The notes: generated from the sequence alone by a model not told the origin. A stretch of DNA of 7,567 nt from Gammaproteobacteria bacterium (GCA_019136395.1 JAGVUH010000577.1:1-7567); one strand, 5' to 3'. Shown: positions 1 to 6,719, numbered from the stretch's first letter. Made by a program: numbers and translations.

Positions 1-1765
1 AGCAGTCGTCCTGCATGGTGGCCGCCCAGTAGTCCATGAGGTGCTGATAGACATCATAGGGGTCGAGGAGCGGGGCTTCACCAAAGAGCGCGAGCAGGTC
101 TTCCGCGATGCTTTCGATGAGCGGCTTGGGATGGCCGTCCTTCATGAAGGCGGTGAGCTGGGGCCGGGTGCGTTGCGACCACTGTGCAAAGATGGCGGTG
201 ATACGCTGATTGAATGCCGTGAACTCGTGGTGGTCCAGGATCACCCGCTTCATCTCCGTGATGGGAACTCTGAGCTGGGAGTAACCGGCGCGATCGGCGG
301 GCGCGAACAAGGTGGTGCGCACCGCCGGCAGGATACGCCAGTAGTCGGCCAGGGCCTCGATGTCGCGGTTCGGGATGCCGCCGCGCAGATGGGCGTCAAT
401 GTCTTGCCAATCCTCCGGCTCGGAACTGTCAATGTAACGTGGGAGGTTGAGGTTGTAGTCGTTCTTCGGGTCGGCGATTTCGCTCACCGGGACGAGGCGC
501 GAGTAGCGCGGCAGCTCGACCTGTCGGGTGAACGTGTCCACGATCTTGTGGATGTCCTGCTCCCGTAGGCGGTTCTTCGGGCCATCTTTCATAAAGCCCT
601 TAGCGGCGTCCACCATGAAGATGGCTTTGCGGGCGTTCGCCCCCTCCTTGTCGAGCACGATGATGCACGCCGGGATGCCCGTCCCGTAAAAGAGGTTCGC
701 CGGCAGACCGATGATGCCCTTGATGACCCCGCGCTGAACAAGGTTCTTGCGAATGGCGGCCTCCGCGTTGCCGCGAAAGAGCACGCCGTGCGGCAGGATG
801 CACGCCCCTTTGCCGGTTGGCTTGAGGATGCGGACGATGTGGAGCAGGTAGGCGTAGTCGCCCTGTTTTGCCGGCGGGATGCCGTAATGCTCAAACCGTT
901 TCCAGGGATCATTCTCGGTGTTGACGCCCGTGCTCCAGCGTTTGTCGCTGAAAGGCGGATTGGCGACGACATAGTGGAATGTCATCAACCCCTCCTTCGT
1001 GAGGAAGAGCGGGTTGGCGAGGGTGTTGCCTTGTTTGATCTCCGCCGTGGCATAGTCGTGCAGGATCAGGTTCATGCGCGCCAGTCCGGCGGTAGCGTTG
1101 TCCTTCTCTTGACCGTAGAGCGTGACTTTGACGTTCTTCCCGCCGTGTCGCGCCTCCTCGCCGACCTTGAGGAGGAGAGAAGCCGACCCGACGGTGGGAT
1201 CGCACACCGTGGTGTCGTTGCTCGTGTGCGCATGGCGGATGCCGAGGACCTGGGCCATGACCCGACTCACTTCGGCGGGCGTGTAGAACTGGCCCTTACT
1301 CTTGCCGCTTTCGGTGGCAAAGTGCCGCATGAGGTATTCGTAGGCGTCACCGAGGAGGTCATCGCCGTCGGCACGGTTCTTGGAAAAGTCCAGTGCGGGG
1401 TTCTCGAAGATGGCAATGAGATTGGTCAGCCGCTCCACCATCTCCCTGCCGTTGCCGAGCTTATTCGGATCGTTGAAGTCCGGCATCTCCGAAAGCCCGT
1501 TCTCCTTCGCGAGCGGGCCGAGAATCTTCTTGTTGATCTGGTCGCCGATGTCGGGCTTACCCTTCAGGGCCACCATGTCCGCGAAGCTCGCGCCGGGTGG
1601 GATACTAATGGGCGCGTAGGGTTCGCCCCGGTACCGGTCGCTGACGTATTTCACAAATAGAAGCACCAGGACGTAATCCTTGTACTGGCTGGCATCCATG
1701 CCCCCGCGCAGTTCGTCGCAGGACGCCCACAGTGAAGAATAGAGTTCGGATTTTTTCAAGGCCAT
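1..1765 (-). CDS. hsdM: Type I restriction-modification DNA methyltransferase subunit M (partial, C-terminus beyond left edge)
   Basis: This is the N-6 adenine methyltransferase subunit of a type I restriction-modification system; in the family it joins HsdS for sequence-specific host methylation and HsdR for restriction. The reading frame is open from the ATG at 1765 to base 2 (588 codons) with no stop. Residues about 6-46 look like the helical HsdM N-terminal domain. GQFYTPAEV (158-166) is the typical lead-in to the methylase domain. SAM-binding motif I reads DPTVGSASLLL (189-199) and the catalytic motif IV is NPPF (269-272). The rest, to about residue 588, resembles the long M-subunit type with a helical C-terminal part. 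Motif I differs slightly from the common DPTCGSGSLL form. The Shine-Dalgarno is weak (GGAT five bases before ATG). HsdS and HsdR are not in the window; downstream genes would lie to the left. Family assignment is firm; activity is not shown. Confidence 0.95.
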   Translation of the reverse strand, partial: MALKKSELYSSLWASCDELRGGMDASQYKDYVLVLLFVKYVSDRYRGEPYAPISIPPGASFADMVALKGKPDIGDQINKKILGPLAKENGLSEMPDFNDPNKLGNGREMVERLTNLIAIFENPALDFSKNRADGDDLLGDAYEYLMRHFATESGKSKGQFYTPAEVSRVMAQVLGIRHAHTSNDTTVCDPTVGSASLLLKVGEEARHGGKNVKVTLYGQEKDNATAGLARMNLILHDYATAEIKQGNTLANPLFLTKEGLMTFHYVVANPPFSDKRWSTGVNTENDPWKRFEHYGIPPAKQGDYAYLLHIVRILKPTGKGACILPHGVLFRGNAEAAIRKNLVQRGVIKGIIGLPANLFYGTGIPACIIVLDKEGANARKAIFMVDAAKGFMKDGPKNRLREQDIHKIVDTFTRQVELPRYSRLVPVSEIADPKNDYNLNLPRYIDSSEPEDWQDIDAHLRGGIPNRDIEALADYWRILPAVRTTLFAPADRAGYSQLRVPITEMKRVILDHHEFTAFNQRITAIFAQWSQRTRPQLTAFMKDGHPKPLIESIAEDLLALFGEAPLLDPYDVYQHLMDYWAATMQDDC

Positions 1766-2111
1766 GGTTTATCCATATGAAAATAGTGGGTTGTAACCAT
1801 CCACTCAACCGAGAATATAGAATTACGGAGAGGCGCCCCCTAACTCACAAATGCACGCTAAGGCATATAGTCATGTGGTCTTCTCCCCGCTTCCGCAGCG
1901 CCTCATGCTCCTGGCACCTCAGCCTCCTGTACTCAGGTGAGGCAGCCCGAGGACCCCCTGGGGTCTGACATCTTGTTGGAGCCTCCCGTCTGTCATTCTA
2001 TGCGAAGGCAGCCTCTGGGTGAGGATCGAGATCCACGCTTGCGAGATCGAGAGGTTTTATTCGCTCTTTGCGGTGGCTAACTGTCTGAATTCGTGAAGAG
2101 ATTAGTTGCCA
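1766..2111. other. Gene-free stretch between umuC and hsdM with small dyads
   Basis: No convincing coding region is present on either strand; short open frames here have no recognisable protein character. Visible structures are a near-palindrome GACCCC-CT-GGGGTC (1952-1965), the stem-like pair GCCTC...GAGGC just before it (about 1922-1943), and GGATC-GA-GATCC (2023-2034) followed by another GAGATCGAGAG (2043-2053). None is followed by a clear T-run, so no terminator is called for umuC. The hsdM promoter should lie here on the minus strand; the AT-rich block around 1812-1828 (TAATTCTATATT on the minus strand) could supply a -10, but no good -35 is seen. Confidence 0.5.
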
Positions 2112-3431
2112 TCAACACACGGCCACCGGCAACTCCTCCCAACAGGTGGTGTACCGTGGGGTCATGCGTTGGCGCTTCATCTGCCAGGGCTGCTCCAGGC
2201 CCTCGGCCAGAAAACGCAGGGTACCCCGTCCCCAGCGGTGGTTGATACCGTCCATGACCGCCATCACCCGCTCCCGGCGGGCCTTGGTCTCGGGTCCCAG
2301 CCGCGTGAAGAGATCCCCGGTTACCGCCCCCAGGGGTGCCAGGTCCAGCAGAACCACCCCCGCCCGCTTGTAGGCGAAGCCCCGGCGATAGATATGCCGC
2401 AGACCCACCCGGGCGGCCCGCAACAGCCGGGTGGTGACAGCCGTGGGGATGGACAAAGGTACCGTCGCCCCGGGGTGGTACTGGGGCGCTTCGGGCTTGA
2501 AGGGACTGGTGCCGATGAACACCTGGATCAGGCCCGCCTGAAGCCCCTCCTTCCGGAGCTTGGCCGCTGCCCTGGCAGTGTGGCTGGCCACCGCCTCACT
2601 GAGCATGGCATGGTCCGTCACCGGGATACCGAAACTGCGGGAGGCGATGATCTGCGGCCGGGGGGGTGGGGCCTCTTCCAGGGGCAGACAGGAGATGCCG
2701 TTCAGTTCCATAACCGTCTTGGCCAGGACGACGTTGAACTGGCGTTGAATGGTCGGCACATCCGCCCGCATCAGTTGCGCCACGGTGGTGATGCCCTGCT
2801 GCTGGAGCCTGGCGGCCCAGCGCCGACCAATCCCCCAGACATCCTCCACCCCCAACTCAGCGAAATAGCCCGCCTGTGCCGCTGGCGAGAGGTCGTCGAG
2901 GTTGCATACCCCCGCGGCCTGAAAATCCGGGTGCTTCTTCGCCAGCCGGTTGGCCAGTTTGGCCAGGGTCTTGGTCGGACCCATGCCCACCCCCACCGGT
3001 AACCCGGTCCAGCGCAAGACCCGCGCCCGCAAGGTGCGCCCATGGGCGGTCAGATCCCAGTGGTCAAAGCCGGCAAAGCGCAGAAAGGACTCGTCAATGG
3101 AGTAAATCTCCTGCTCCGGGCTGAACTGGCCAATGACCGCCATCAACCGCCGGCTCATGTCGGCATAGAGGGTGTAGTTGGACGACAGAGCCACCCCCCG
3201 GTTCTGCTCCAACAGCTCCCGCACCTCAAAGAAGGGCTGCCCCATCTTGATCCCGAGGGCCTTGGCCTCCTCACTACGCGCCACGCAGCAGCCGTCGTTG
3301 TTGGACAACACCACCACCGGCCGGTCCCTGAGCCGGTAGTCGAACACCCGCTCACAACTCACATAGAAGTTGTTGGCGTCGACCAGGGCAAAGGACGCTT
3401 GGGCAGGGGGTGGGAAGAAACCGACGGCCAT
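2112..3431 (-). CDS. umuC: UmuC-type Y-family translesion DNA polymerase (Pol V catalytic subunit)
   Basis: The 439-residue product matches UmuC over its whole length (E. coli UmuC is 422). In the family this is the error-prone polymerase that, with processed UmuD', copies past DNA lesions during the SOS response. The metal-binding residues are D18 (in ALVDANNFY) and D113-E114 (in YSIDESF). Y23 sits at the steric-gate position. [11 protein letters not shown] (43-53) is the usual UmuC/DinB nucleotide-site signature. A helix-hairpin-helix lies at about 198-220 (VWGIGRR), the little-finger domain at about 255-365, and a C-terminal DUF4113-like tail at about 400-433 (RGTLRF, WQMKR, TPRYTT). A degenerate clamp-binding motif may be GDLF (372-375). 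The ATG at 3431 is used because the active-site strand starts only 13 residues in and no better start lies closer; the ribosome site is weak. No umuD is adjacent. A strong TATAAT and a palindrome precede the gene. Confidence 0.96.
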   Translation of the reverse strand: MAVGFFPPPAQASFALVDANNFYVSCERVFDYRLRDRPVVVLSNNDGCCVARSEEAKALGIKMGQPFFEVRELLEQNRGVALSSNYTLYADMSRRLMAVIGQFSPEQEIYSIDESFLRFAGFDHWDLTAHGRTLRARVLRWTGLPVGVGMGPTKTLAKLANRLAKKHPDFQAAGVCNLDDLSPAAQAGYFAELGVEDVWGIGRRWAARLQQQGITTVAQLMRADVPTIQRQFNVVLAKTVMELNGISCLPLEEAPPPRPQIIASRSFGIPVTDHAMLSEAVASHTARAAAKLRKEGLQAGLIQVFIGTSPFKPEAPQYHPGATVPLSIPTAVTTRLLRAARVGLRHIYRRGFAYKRAGVVLLDLAPLGAVTGDLFTRLGPETKARRERVMAVMDGINHRWGRGTLRFLAEGLEQPWQMKRQRMTPRYTTCWEELPVAVC

Positions 3432-3439
3432 GCTGGGTT

Positions 3440-3464
3440 TCCGATTGTTGTTACTTTAATCGGA
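3440..3464. promoter_or_regulatory. Interrupted palindrome over the umuC transcription start (possible operator)
   Basis: Seven-base arms TCCGATT and AATCGGA are separated by 11 bases. The element touches the -10 box and covers the predicted start site and much of the short untranslated leader, up to the weak ribosome-binding GGA. This is where a repressor of an SOS-type gene would bind. It does not match the gammaproteobacterial LexA box (CTGT-N8-ACAG). It may be the site of a different LexA clade or of another regulator; the regulator is inferred, the dyad is seen directly. Confidence 0.5.
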
Positions 3465-3469
3465 TTATA
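3464..3469 (-). promoter_or_regulatory. -10 element of the umuC promoter
   Basis: The minus strand reads a perfect TATAAT here, 32 bases upstream of the umuC ATG. No good TTGACA-like -35 sits 16-18 bases further upstream (candidates such as CAGCCA are poor). The promoter may therefore need an activator or be deliberately weak. The predicted start of transcription is near 3457, inside the palindrome at 3440-3464. Confidence 0.6.
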
Positions 3470-3641
3470 GGCCCGGCATGAGACAGTGGCTGACCAAATC
3501 ATCGGGATTAAAACGCAAGGAGTTGGCGTGGAGATTGCTCTCCCCCAAGTGTCAACCCTGGCCGACAAAAGTGCCCTCTGCACCGGCAGTGGGGTAATGC
3601 TGCTTTGGGCCAGCCGGGTCGGTCTACAAACCTGCTTCAGC

Positions 3642-3736
3642 TTGTAGCGGCTTTGTAGCACCTCAGAATCCCCTCCGTAGCGACCAAGAGCCCAGCAACG
3701 GCGCGGCTTGTAGCGGTGTTGCACCTGTAGCGGCTT
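3642..3736 (+). repeat. Cluster of short TGTAGCGGC repeats, direct orientation
   Basis: Copies on the plus strand are TTGTAGCGGC (3642-3651), TTGTAGCACC (3653-3662), CCGTAGCGAC (3675-3684), TTGTAGCGG (3708-3716) and TGTAGCGGCTT (3726-3736). They lie in the 422-base gene-free stretch 3432-3853, where I see no credible coding region. A long minus-strand open frame over it has low-complexity content made from the repeat itself and overlaps umuC. The same word recurs on the far side of the EamA gene, mostly inverted. Function unknown; protein-binding sites or remains of a small repetitive element are the main options. Confidence 0.6.
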
Positions 3737-3809
3737 ATGGCGGGAGCCAGGCAGGAAGGGTGGAACCTGATCAGGACCCTTCCTTATTACCTGAGCGTGG
3801 ACCCGGGCG

Positions 3810-3823
3810 CTGTACCCATACAG
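3810..3823. repeat. Small dyad CTGTA-CCCA-TACAG downstream of the EamA gene
   Basis: A perfect five-base inverted repeat with a four-base loop, about 30 bases past the stop of the EamA-type gene. It could form a small hairpin but has no T-run after it on either strand, so it is not called a terminator. It resembles a LexA half-site pair (CTGT/ACAG) but is two bases too short for the standard 16-bp box. Confidence 0.35.
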
Positions 3824-3853
3824 GGTCACCTGTGGTGGTTTGGGGCGGGTCGT

Positions 3854-4288
3854 TCAGCGGTAGGCCACCAACACGGCTCCCAGGGTGATGAGCGCCACCC
3901 CCATCCAGTTGGTGGTGGAGAGCTGTTCCCCGAGAAAGATCACCCCAAAGATCGCCACGAGCACCACAGAGAGCTTGTCAATCGGGGCCACTTGGGCGGC
4001 CTGGCCCAGCTTCAGGGCGCGAAAGTAACAGAGCCAGGAACCACCGGTCGCGAGTCCCGAGAGCAGCAGGAAGAAATAGGTGCGACCACTGACCGCCCCC
4101 GGGGACTGAAACTGCCCGGTGATGGCCAGGATGAAGGCCAAGGTGATCAGGATGACCAGGGTACGGATAAAGGTGGCGAAGTCGGAGTTGACGTGCTCGA
4201 CACCGATCTTGGCGAAGATGGCGGTCAGGGCGGCAAACACCGCCGATAACAGCGCCCAGAATTTCCAGGAGGACAGCAGTGTCGACAT
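3854..4288 (-). CDS. Half-size EamA/DMT-type membrane transporter
   Basis: The product is 144 residues, almost entirely hydrophobic, with five predicted membrane helices at about 8-28, 40-58, 71-91, 98-119 and 127-143. This is the size of one EamA domain, so it would act as a dimer like other single-domain members of the drug/metabolite transporter superfamily. The final part, APIDKLSVVLVAIFGVIFLGE (101-121), is the typical EamA signature in which the proline-containing helix is followed by a conserved glutamate. The substrate cannot be told from sequence. The frame is open further upstream to 4405, but those 39 residues are arginine-rich and not part of the family; the ATG at 4288 gives the normal length, although its ribosome site is weak. 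It stands alone, between gene-free stretches carrying the TGTAGCGGC repeats, and has no evident functional link to umuC. Confidence 0.88.
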   Translation of the reverse strand: MSTLLSSWKFWALLSAVFAALTAIFAKIGVEHVNSDFATFIRTLVILITLAFILAITGQFQSPGAVSGRTYFFLLLSGLATGGSWLCYFRALKLGQAAQVAPIDKLSVVLVAIFGVIFLGEQLSTTNWMGVALITLGAVLVAYR

Positions 4289-4363
4289 AGCCGGGTAGCC
4301 CAGGTCAGAAAGAGGTCTGCCCGCAGCATGGCACCGGAAGCCCGGCCTGACCAGTCGCCGGGC

Positions 4364-4650
4364 GGTAGCGGTTATCTCCTCCCTCCCTCCTCCCAAAAGC
4401 CGCAACAGCCGCTACAGGGGTTGATTCTGCCTGGGGATTTTGCCGCTACCTAGGGGGAGAACCCCGTGCTACGTACCTGCTACATTTCCACAGACCGGGA
4501 CCCCACAGGAAAAGGTGTGGGGCGGTAGTGACCTTAGCACCTGTTCATGCAAACTGAGGGAGCAACACCAAGCCAGGGGCCGTGGGGTCTCCCTCATGGT
4601 GACAGTACCCCTTGCCACCCGGGAGCCTGAGGTACCTCATAGCCGCTACA
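4364..4650. repeat. Second cluster of TGTAGCGGC repeats, mainly inverted
   Basis: Copies are GGTAGCGG (4364-4371, direct), AGCCGCTACAG (4407-4417, inverted), TGCCGCTACC (4441-4450, inverted), CTGCTACATT (4477-4486, diverged) and AGCCGCTACA (4641-4650, inverted). Together with the cluster at 3642-3736 they flank the EamA gene on both sides, in roughly opposite orientation. The stretch 4289-4708 holds no gene I can support; open frames in it lack protein character. Confidence 0.5.
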
Positions 4651-4708
4651 TGATCCCCAAACGTATCCACCTGTCCTGAAGCCCCCGGACCTGGCAGAGG
4701 AGGACGGG

Positions 4709-4970
4709 GTGGATATACCACTCCTAGGCTACGTCAGTGCCGGCCGGGCCGTGGAAACCCCGGAGGAACAAGAGAACAACCGGTTTCCGAGCCACGTGAC
4801 CTGCAAGCAAGGTCAGCTACGCCCTTCGGGTGTGGGGCGAGTCCATGACCGATGACCAGATCCAGTAAGGGAAGATCATCCTCGTCGAACAACACTACAC
4901 GGCGGCCAACGGGGAGACGCTGGTGGCAGTCAGCCTCGTCCTTGCCCGGATGATATGGTGCAGGGCATAA
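4709..4970 (+). pseudogene. Decayed LexA/UmuD-type S24 peptidase
   Basis: Two adjacent frames together spell the C-terminal half of an S24 self-cleaving repressor or UmuD-like protein. From 4709, frame one reads VDIPLLGYVSAGRAVET, with the Ala-Gly cleavage pair at 4739-4744. The frame then shifts by +1 near 4812 and continues YALRVWGESMTDD, with the nucleophile serine codon at 4842-4844. A TAA stop follows at 4866, after which KIILVEQHYTAANGETLVAV is still readable to about 4932. The spacing between the Ala-Gly and the serine (about 34 residues) fits the family. The catalytic lysine region after NGETLVAV is lost. The frame is open back to 4643 but no helix-turn-helix is seen. A perfect AGGAGG (4698-4703) precedes GTG 4709, which could mark a short UmuD-like start, although the same bases also code Glu-Glu. 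It cannot give a working protein as read. Confidence 0.8.
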
Positions 4971-5094
4971 GTGCTCAGTGGTTCGGTCTCATCATTCTTC
5001 AGGGCGAAGAGGTAGGGTAGTGGTCCCCGCTGGAGCAGCGGCCTGGGGGTGGAGCCGGGCTGGTCGTGGCGCGCTGCCCACGGACGTGCTCTTA

Positions 5095-5199
5095 TCAGAC
5101 CTCCAGGTCGCAATCCGTTTGCAGTGCGGTGATCACCGCCTCCAGGACCCCGGGGGAATTGTAGGGGCTCGGGACCCGTGTCACAGCAATCAGGCATCA
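5095..5199 (-). pseudogene. Possible remnant of an unidentified C-terminal coding segment
   Basis: On the minus strand, between stops at 5199-5197 and 5097-5095, 33 codons read like the tail of a real protein, including SPGVLEAVITALQTDCDLEV. Upstream bases in the neighbouring frame (around 5200-5222) also look protein-like, so a frameshift is possible. I do not recognise the family. The rest of the stretch 4971-5230 holds nothing else I can support. The case rests only on residue composition and helix-like periodicity. Confidence 0.25.
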
Positions 5200-5230
5200 G
5201 GTCCGGGAGTTGTGAGATTATATTGCACTC

Positions 5231-5260
5231 CTTACAGTGGTGGTGTTGCAACCATATAAT
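5231..5260 (+). promoter_or_regulatory. Promoter for the PD-(D/E)XK-like gene
   Basis: A perfect TATAAT (5255-5260) lies 18 bases after CTTACA (5231-5236; four of six matches to TTGACA). Transcription would start near 5267, giving an untranslated leader of about 50 bases before the GTG at 5317. The -10 is also one arm of a wider dyad with ATTATAT at 5217-5223, which places a second TATAAT on the minus strand. Confidence 0.55.
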
Positions 5261-5306
5261 TCAAAGATGAATTCAACTCGTAAAGCCGGCCTTCCTATTT
5301 GCTAGT

Positions 5307-5311
5307 GGTGA
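5307..5311 (+). promoter_or_regulatory. Ribosome-binding site that decides the start at 5317
   Basis: GGTGA lies five bases before GTG 5317. Upstream in-frame starts (TTG 5299, GTG 5305, GTG 5308) have no purine-rich site at a suitable distance, so 5317 is preferred. Confidence 0.5.
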
Positions 5312-5316
5312 ATGGC

Positions 5317-5778
5317 GTGAATGAAATCACGGAGATTTTGGCCGATGCCAAGTCATTAGCAAGAAAATATCGAAATTTGACTGGCAGACCACTCGGAATA
5401 ACGGGCGTAGTTGCAGAGTTTTCGGCGGCACAAATTCTTGGCCTTGAGCTTGCTGAAGCTAGGCAATCTGGTTATGATGCAGTACGAAGACAGAATAAGC
5501 AGATTACTCGAATTCAAATTAAGGGCCGAAGTATTCCCGCCAAAGCAAAGCCTGGACAACGCCTTGGGAGAATTCAACTTGATAAGGAATGGAATACCGT
5601 ACTCCTCGTGTTAATGGATGAAGACCTTGAGATATTGAGCATGTACGAGGCTGAACGGCCAGCTATTGAGCAGGCACTTCTTGCCCCGGGTTCGAAGGCG
5701 AGAAATGAACACGGTGCTTTGTCAATAGGCAAGTTTAAGTCTATAGGAAGGGAAGTTTGGAAGCGTGATCCAGCCTAA
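5317..5778 (+). CDS. Small protein with PD-(D/E)XK nuclease-like core
   Basis: The product is 153 residues from GTG 5317 (MNEITEILADAKSLARKYR). It is a soluble alpha/beta protein with no signal peptide. After an N-terminal helix, E34 (in GVVAEFSAA), D54 (in SGYDAVR) and Q67-I-K69 (in RIQIKGRS) fall in the order and spacing of the E...D...(E/Q)xK core of the PD-(D/E)XK nuclease fold. Strands NTVLLVLM (93-100) and EILSMYEA (105-112) follow, as expected after the core. I associate this sequence type with a family of unknown function sometimes labelled DUF6998; this is from memory and not checked. The gene has its own promoter, stands alone on its strand, and is convergent with the next gene (34 bases between stops). 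Its GC content is clearly lower than that of umuC or hsdM, suggesting separate acquisition. A role in DNA cleavage or restriction is inferred from the fold only. Confidence 0.8.
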   Translation: MNEITEILADAKSLARKYRNLTGRPLGITGVVAEFSAAQILGLELAEARQSGYDAVRRQNKQITRIQIKGRSIPAKAKPGQRLGRIQLDKEWNTVLLVLMDEDLEILSMYEAERPAIEQALLAPGSKARNEHGALSIGKFKSIGREVWKRDPA

Positions 5779-5812
5779 GTACGATATTACTCAAGGCGTA
5801 ATCCAGATTAGT

Positions 5813-6703
5813 TCATGATTTTGAGCAAAAGCGATTGGCGATCATCTCATAATCAAAACCATCTTCATCCAATACTGCATAAGCCGTGCGCACTACCGTA
5901 ACCGGGTCAATACGTTCCAACCAGTCCATCTTGCCTCCCTTGGGGCTTCTTAACCGATACCTGTCCAAACGACTTTTAATCGCCGTCTCCGCAGTGTCAA
6001 TATCCTGAAGGCGGGCGATCGGCACAAAGTCGACATTTTCCTGATCAAAATCCGCCCAATAATTTAATTTTCGTCTTTCAAAATTTTTGGCCTTGCCAAT
6101 CTTTACATGAGTATTATTGACTCGGGCGCAAGTTGCCACGTAGCGCTGATCACGGGTAACAGGCATCAGGTTTTCAGTCAGCAGAACGGCGACATAAATA
6201 CCCGAATCAGTAGCAACCGATATTTGTCCTGTGGGGTTGCCAGTCCCAGGGATGAAAGTCTTTGAAGGAGAAGGGCTGGTTCTCAGCGTTGGAGCCAACC
6301 ATTTAAGCTTGTTAATGCAATAGTCAACAAAACCTTCGGCTCCGCCACTGTATTTGTGTCCCCGGCAGCATTTCACTAATTCCTTGTAGGTGGCGCTTCC
6401 CTGCGTGCTGATCAGGGCGACAATCTTTGCCCAGGATTCTTTATTCTGGGTTGCGGATGGTTTAGGGTTTCCAATAATGACATAACGGACCTCTTTGGGG
6501 TTCGCTGCTTCATCAAGTTCCGGACTGTGGGCCTGATCAGCAGATAATTTGATCAGATTGACATAGGTGATGTTGATGATTCGTTCGCCCCCTGATGCGA
6601 AGAGAATTTTTAGACTGTCGCGATCCATGCGTTGTCGAATTACACCGATACCCCAATCAGGTTTGCTTGGATGAAGCACATGCTCACCAATGCCATAGTC
6701 CAT
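5813..6703 (-). CDS. DUF3553-like plus GIY-YIG/T5orf172-like fusion protein
   Basis: The product is 296 residues from ATG 6703. Residues 1-52 (GEHVLHPSKPDWGIG at 6-20, then short strands) resemble the small beta domain DUF3553, found at the ends of some helicases and DNA-binding proteins. Residues about 85-137 are helical (SWAKIVALIST, YKELVKC) and might be a winged helix. The C-terminal half, from about 186, resembles the T5orf172/MUG113 branch of GIY-YIG nucleases: Y188 in RYVATCARV, VKIGKAKNFERR at 200-211 with the conserved arginine, and E239 in DTAETAIKSRL followed by a basic stretch and DWLE (260-263). The first GIY motif is not canonical, so catalysis is uncertain. The frame extends up to 6769, but a strong ribosome site at 6711-6719 picks 6703. 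It lies 55 bases downstream of the Rossmann-domain gene on the same strand, probably co-transcribed. Confidence 0.78.
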   Translation of the reverse strand: MDYGIGEHVLHPSKPDWGIGVIRQRMDRDSLKILFASGGERIINITYVNLIKLSADQAHSPELDEAANPKEVRYVIIGNPKPSATQNKESWAKIVALISTQGSATYKELVKCCRGHKYSGGAEGFVDYCINKLKWLAPTLRTSPSPSKTFIPGTGNPTGQISVATDSGIYVAVLLTENLMPVTRDQRYVATCARVNNTHVKIGKAKNFERRKLNYWADFDQENVDFVPIARLQDIDTAETAIKSRLDRYRLRSPKGGKMDWLERIDPVTVVRTAYAVLDEDGFDYEMIANRFCSKS

Positions 6704-6710
6704 AAGGTGT

Positions 6711-6719
6711 CCACCTCTC
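6711..6719 (-). promoter_or_regulatory. Ribosome-binding site that decides the start at 6703
   Basis: The minus strand reads GAGAGGTGG, seven bases before ATG 6703. It would lie inside the coding region if the upstream in-frame start at 6769 were used, and 6703 also begins exactly at the DUF3553-like domain. Confidence 0.65.

Noticed and set aside
41..1660. Long plus-strand open frames opposite hsdM
   Set aside because: They are antisense shadows of a clear hsdM coding region with intact methylase motifs; their translations show no family features.
1952..1965. Terminator hairpin GACCCC-CT-GGGGTC
   Set aside because: The loop would be too tight unless pairs are lost, and no T-run follows on either strand.
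2106..3470. Plus-strand open frames opposite umuC
   Set aside because: The minus strand encodes a full-length UmuC; the plus-strand products are Pro/Gly/Arg/His-rich shadows of GC-rich coding DNA.
3810..3823. LexA box at CTGTACCCATACAG
   Set aside because: Standard boxes are 16 bp (CTGT-N8-ACAG); this one has six bases between the half-sites and is not placed upstream of a gene start.
3359..3829. 156-codon minus-strand open frame upstream of umuC
   Set aside because: It overlaps the umuC start, includes the umuC promoter and palindrome, and its content (repeated RYK-type segments) comes from the TGTAGCGGC repeats.
3737..4249. 170-codon plus-strand open frame opposite the EamA gene
   Set aside because: Its translation is Gly/Gln/Glu/His-rich with no domain, while the opposite strand encodes a well-formed five-helix membrane protein.
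4440..4679. 79-codon plus-strand open frame before the S24 remnant
   Set aside because: It is in a different frame from the S24 remnant, has no helix-turn-helix or other domain, and spans repeat copies.
5786..5802. Bidirectional terminator between the convergent genes (ATTAC-N7-GTAAT)
   Set aside because: The stem is only five mostly AT pairs and has no T-run; it is too weak to call.
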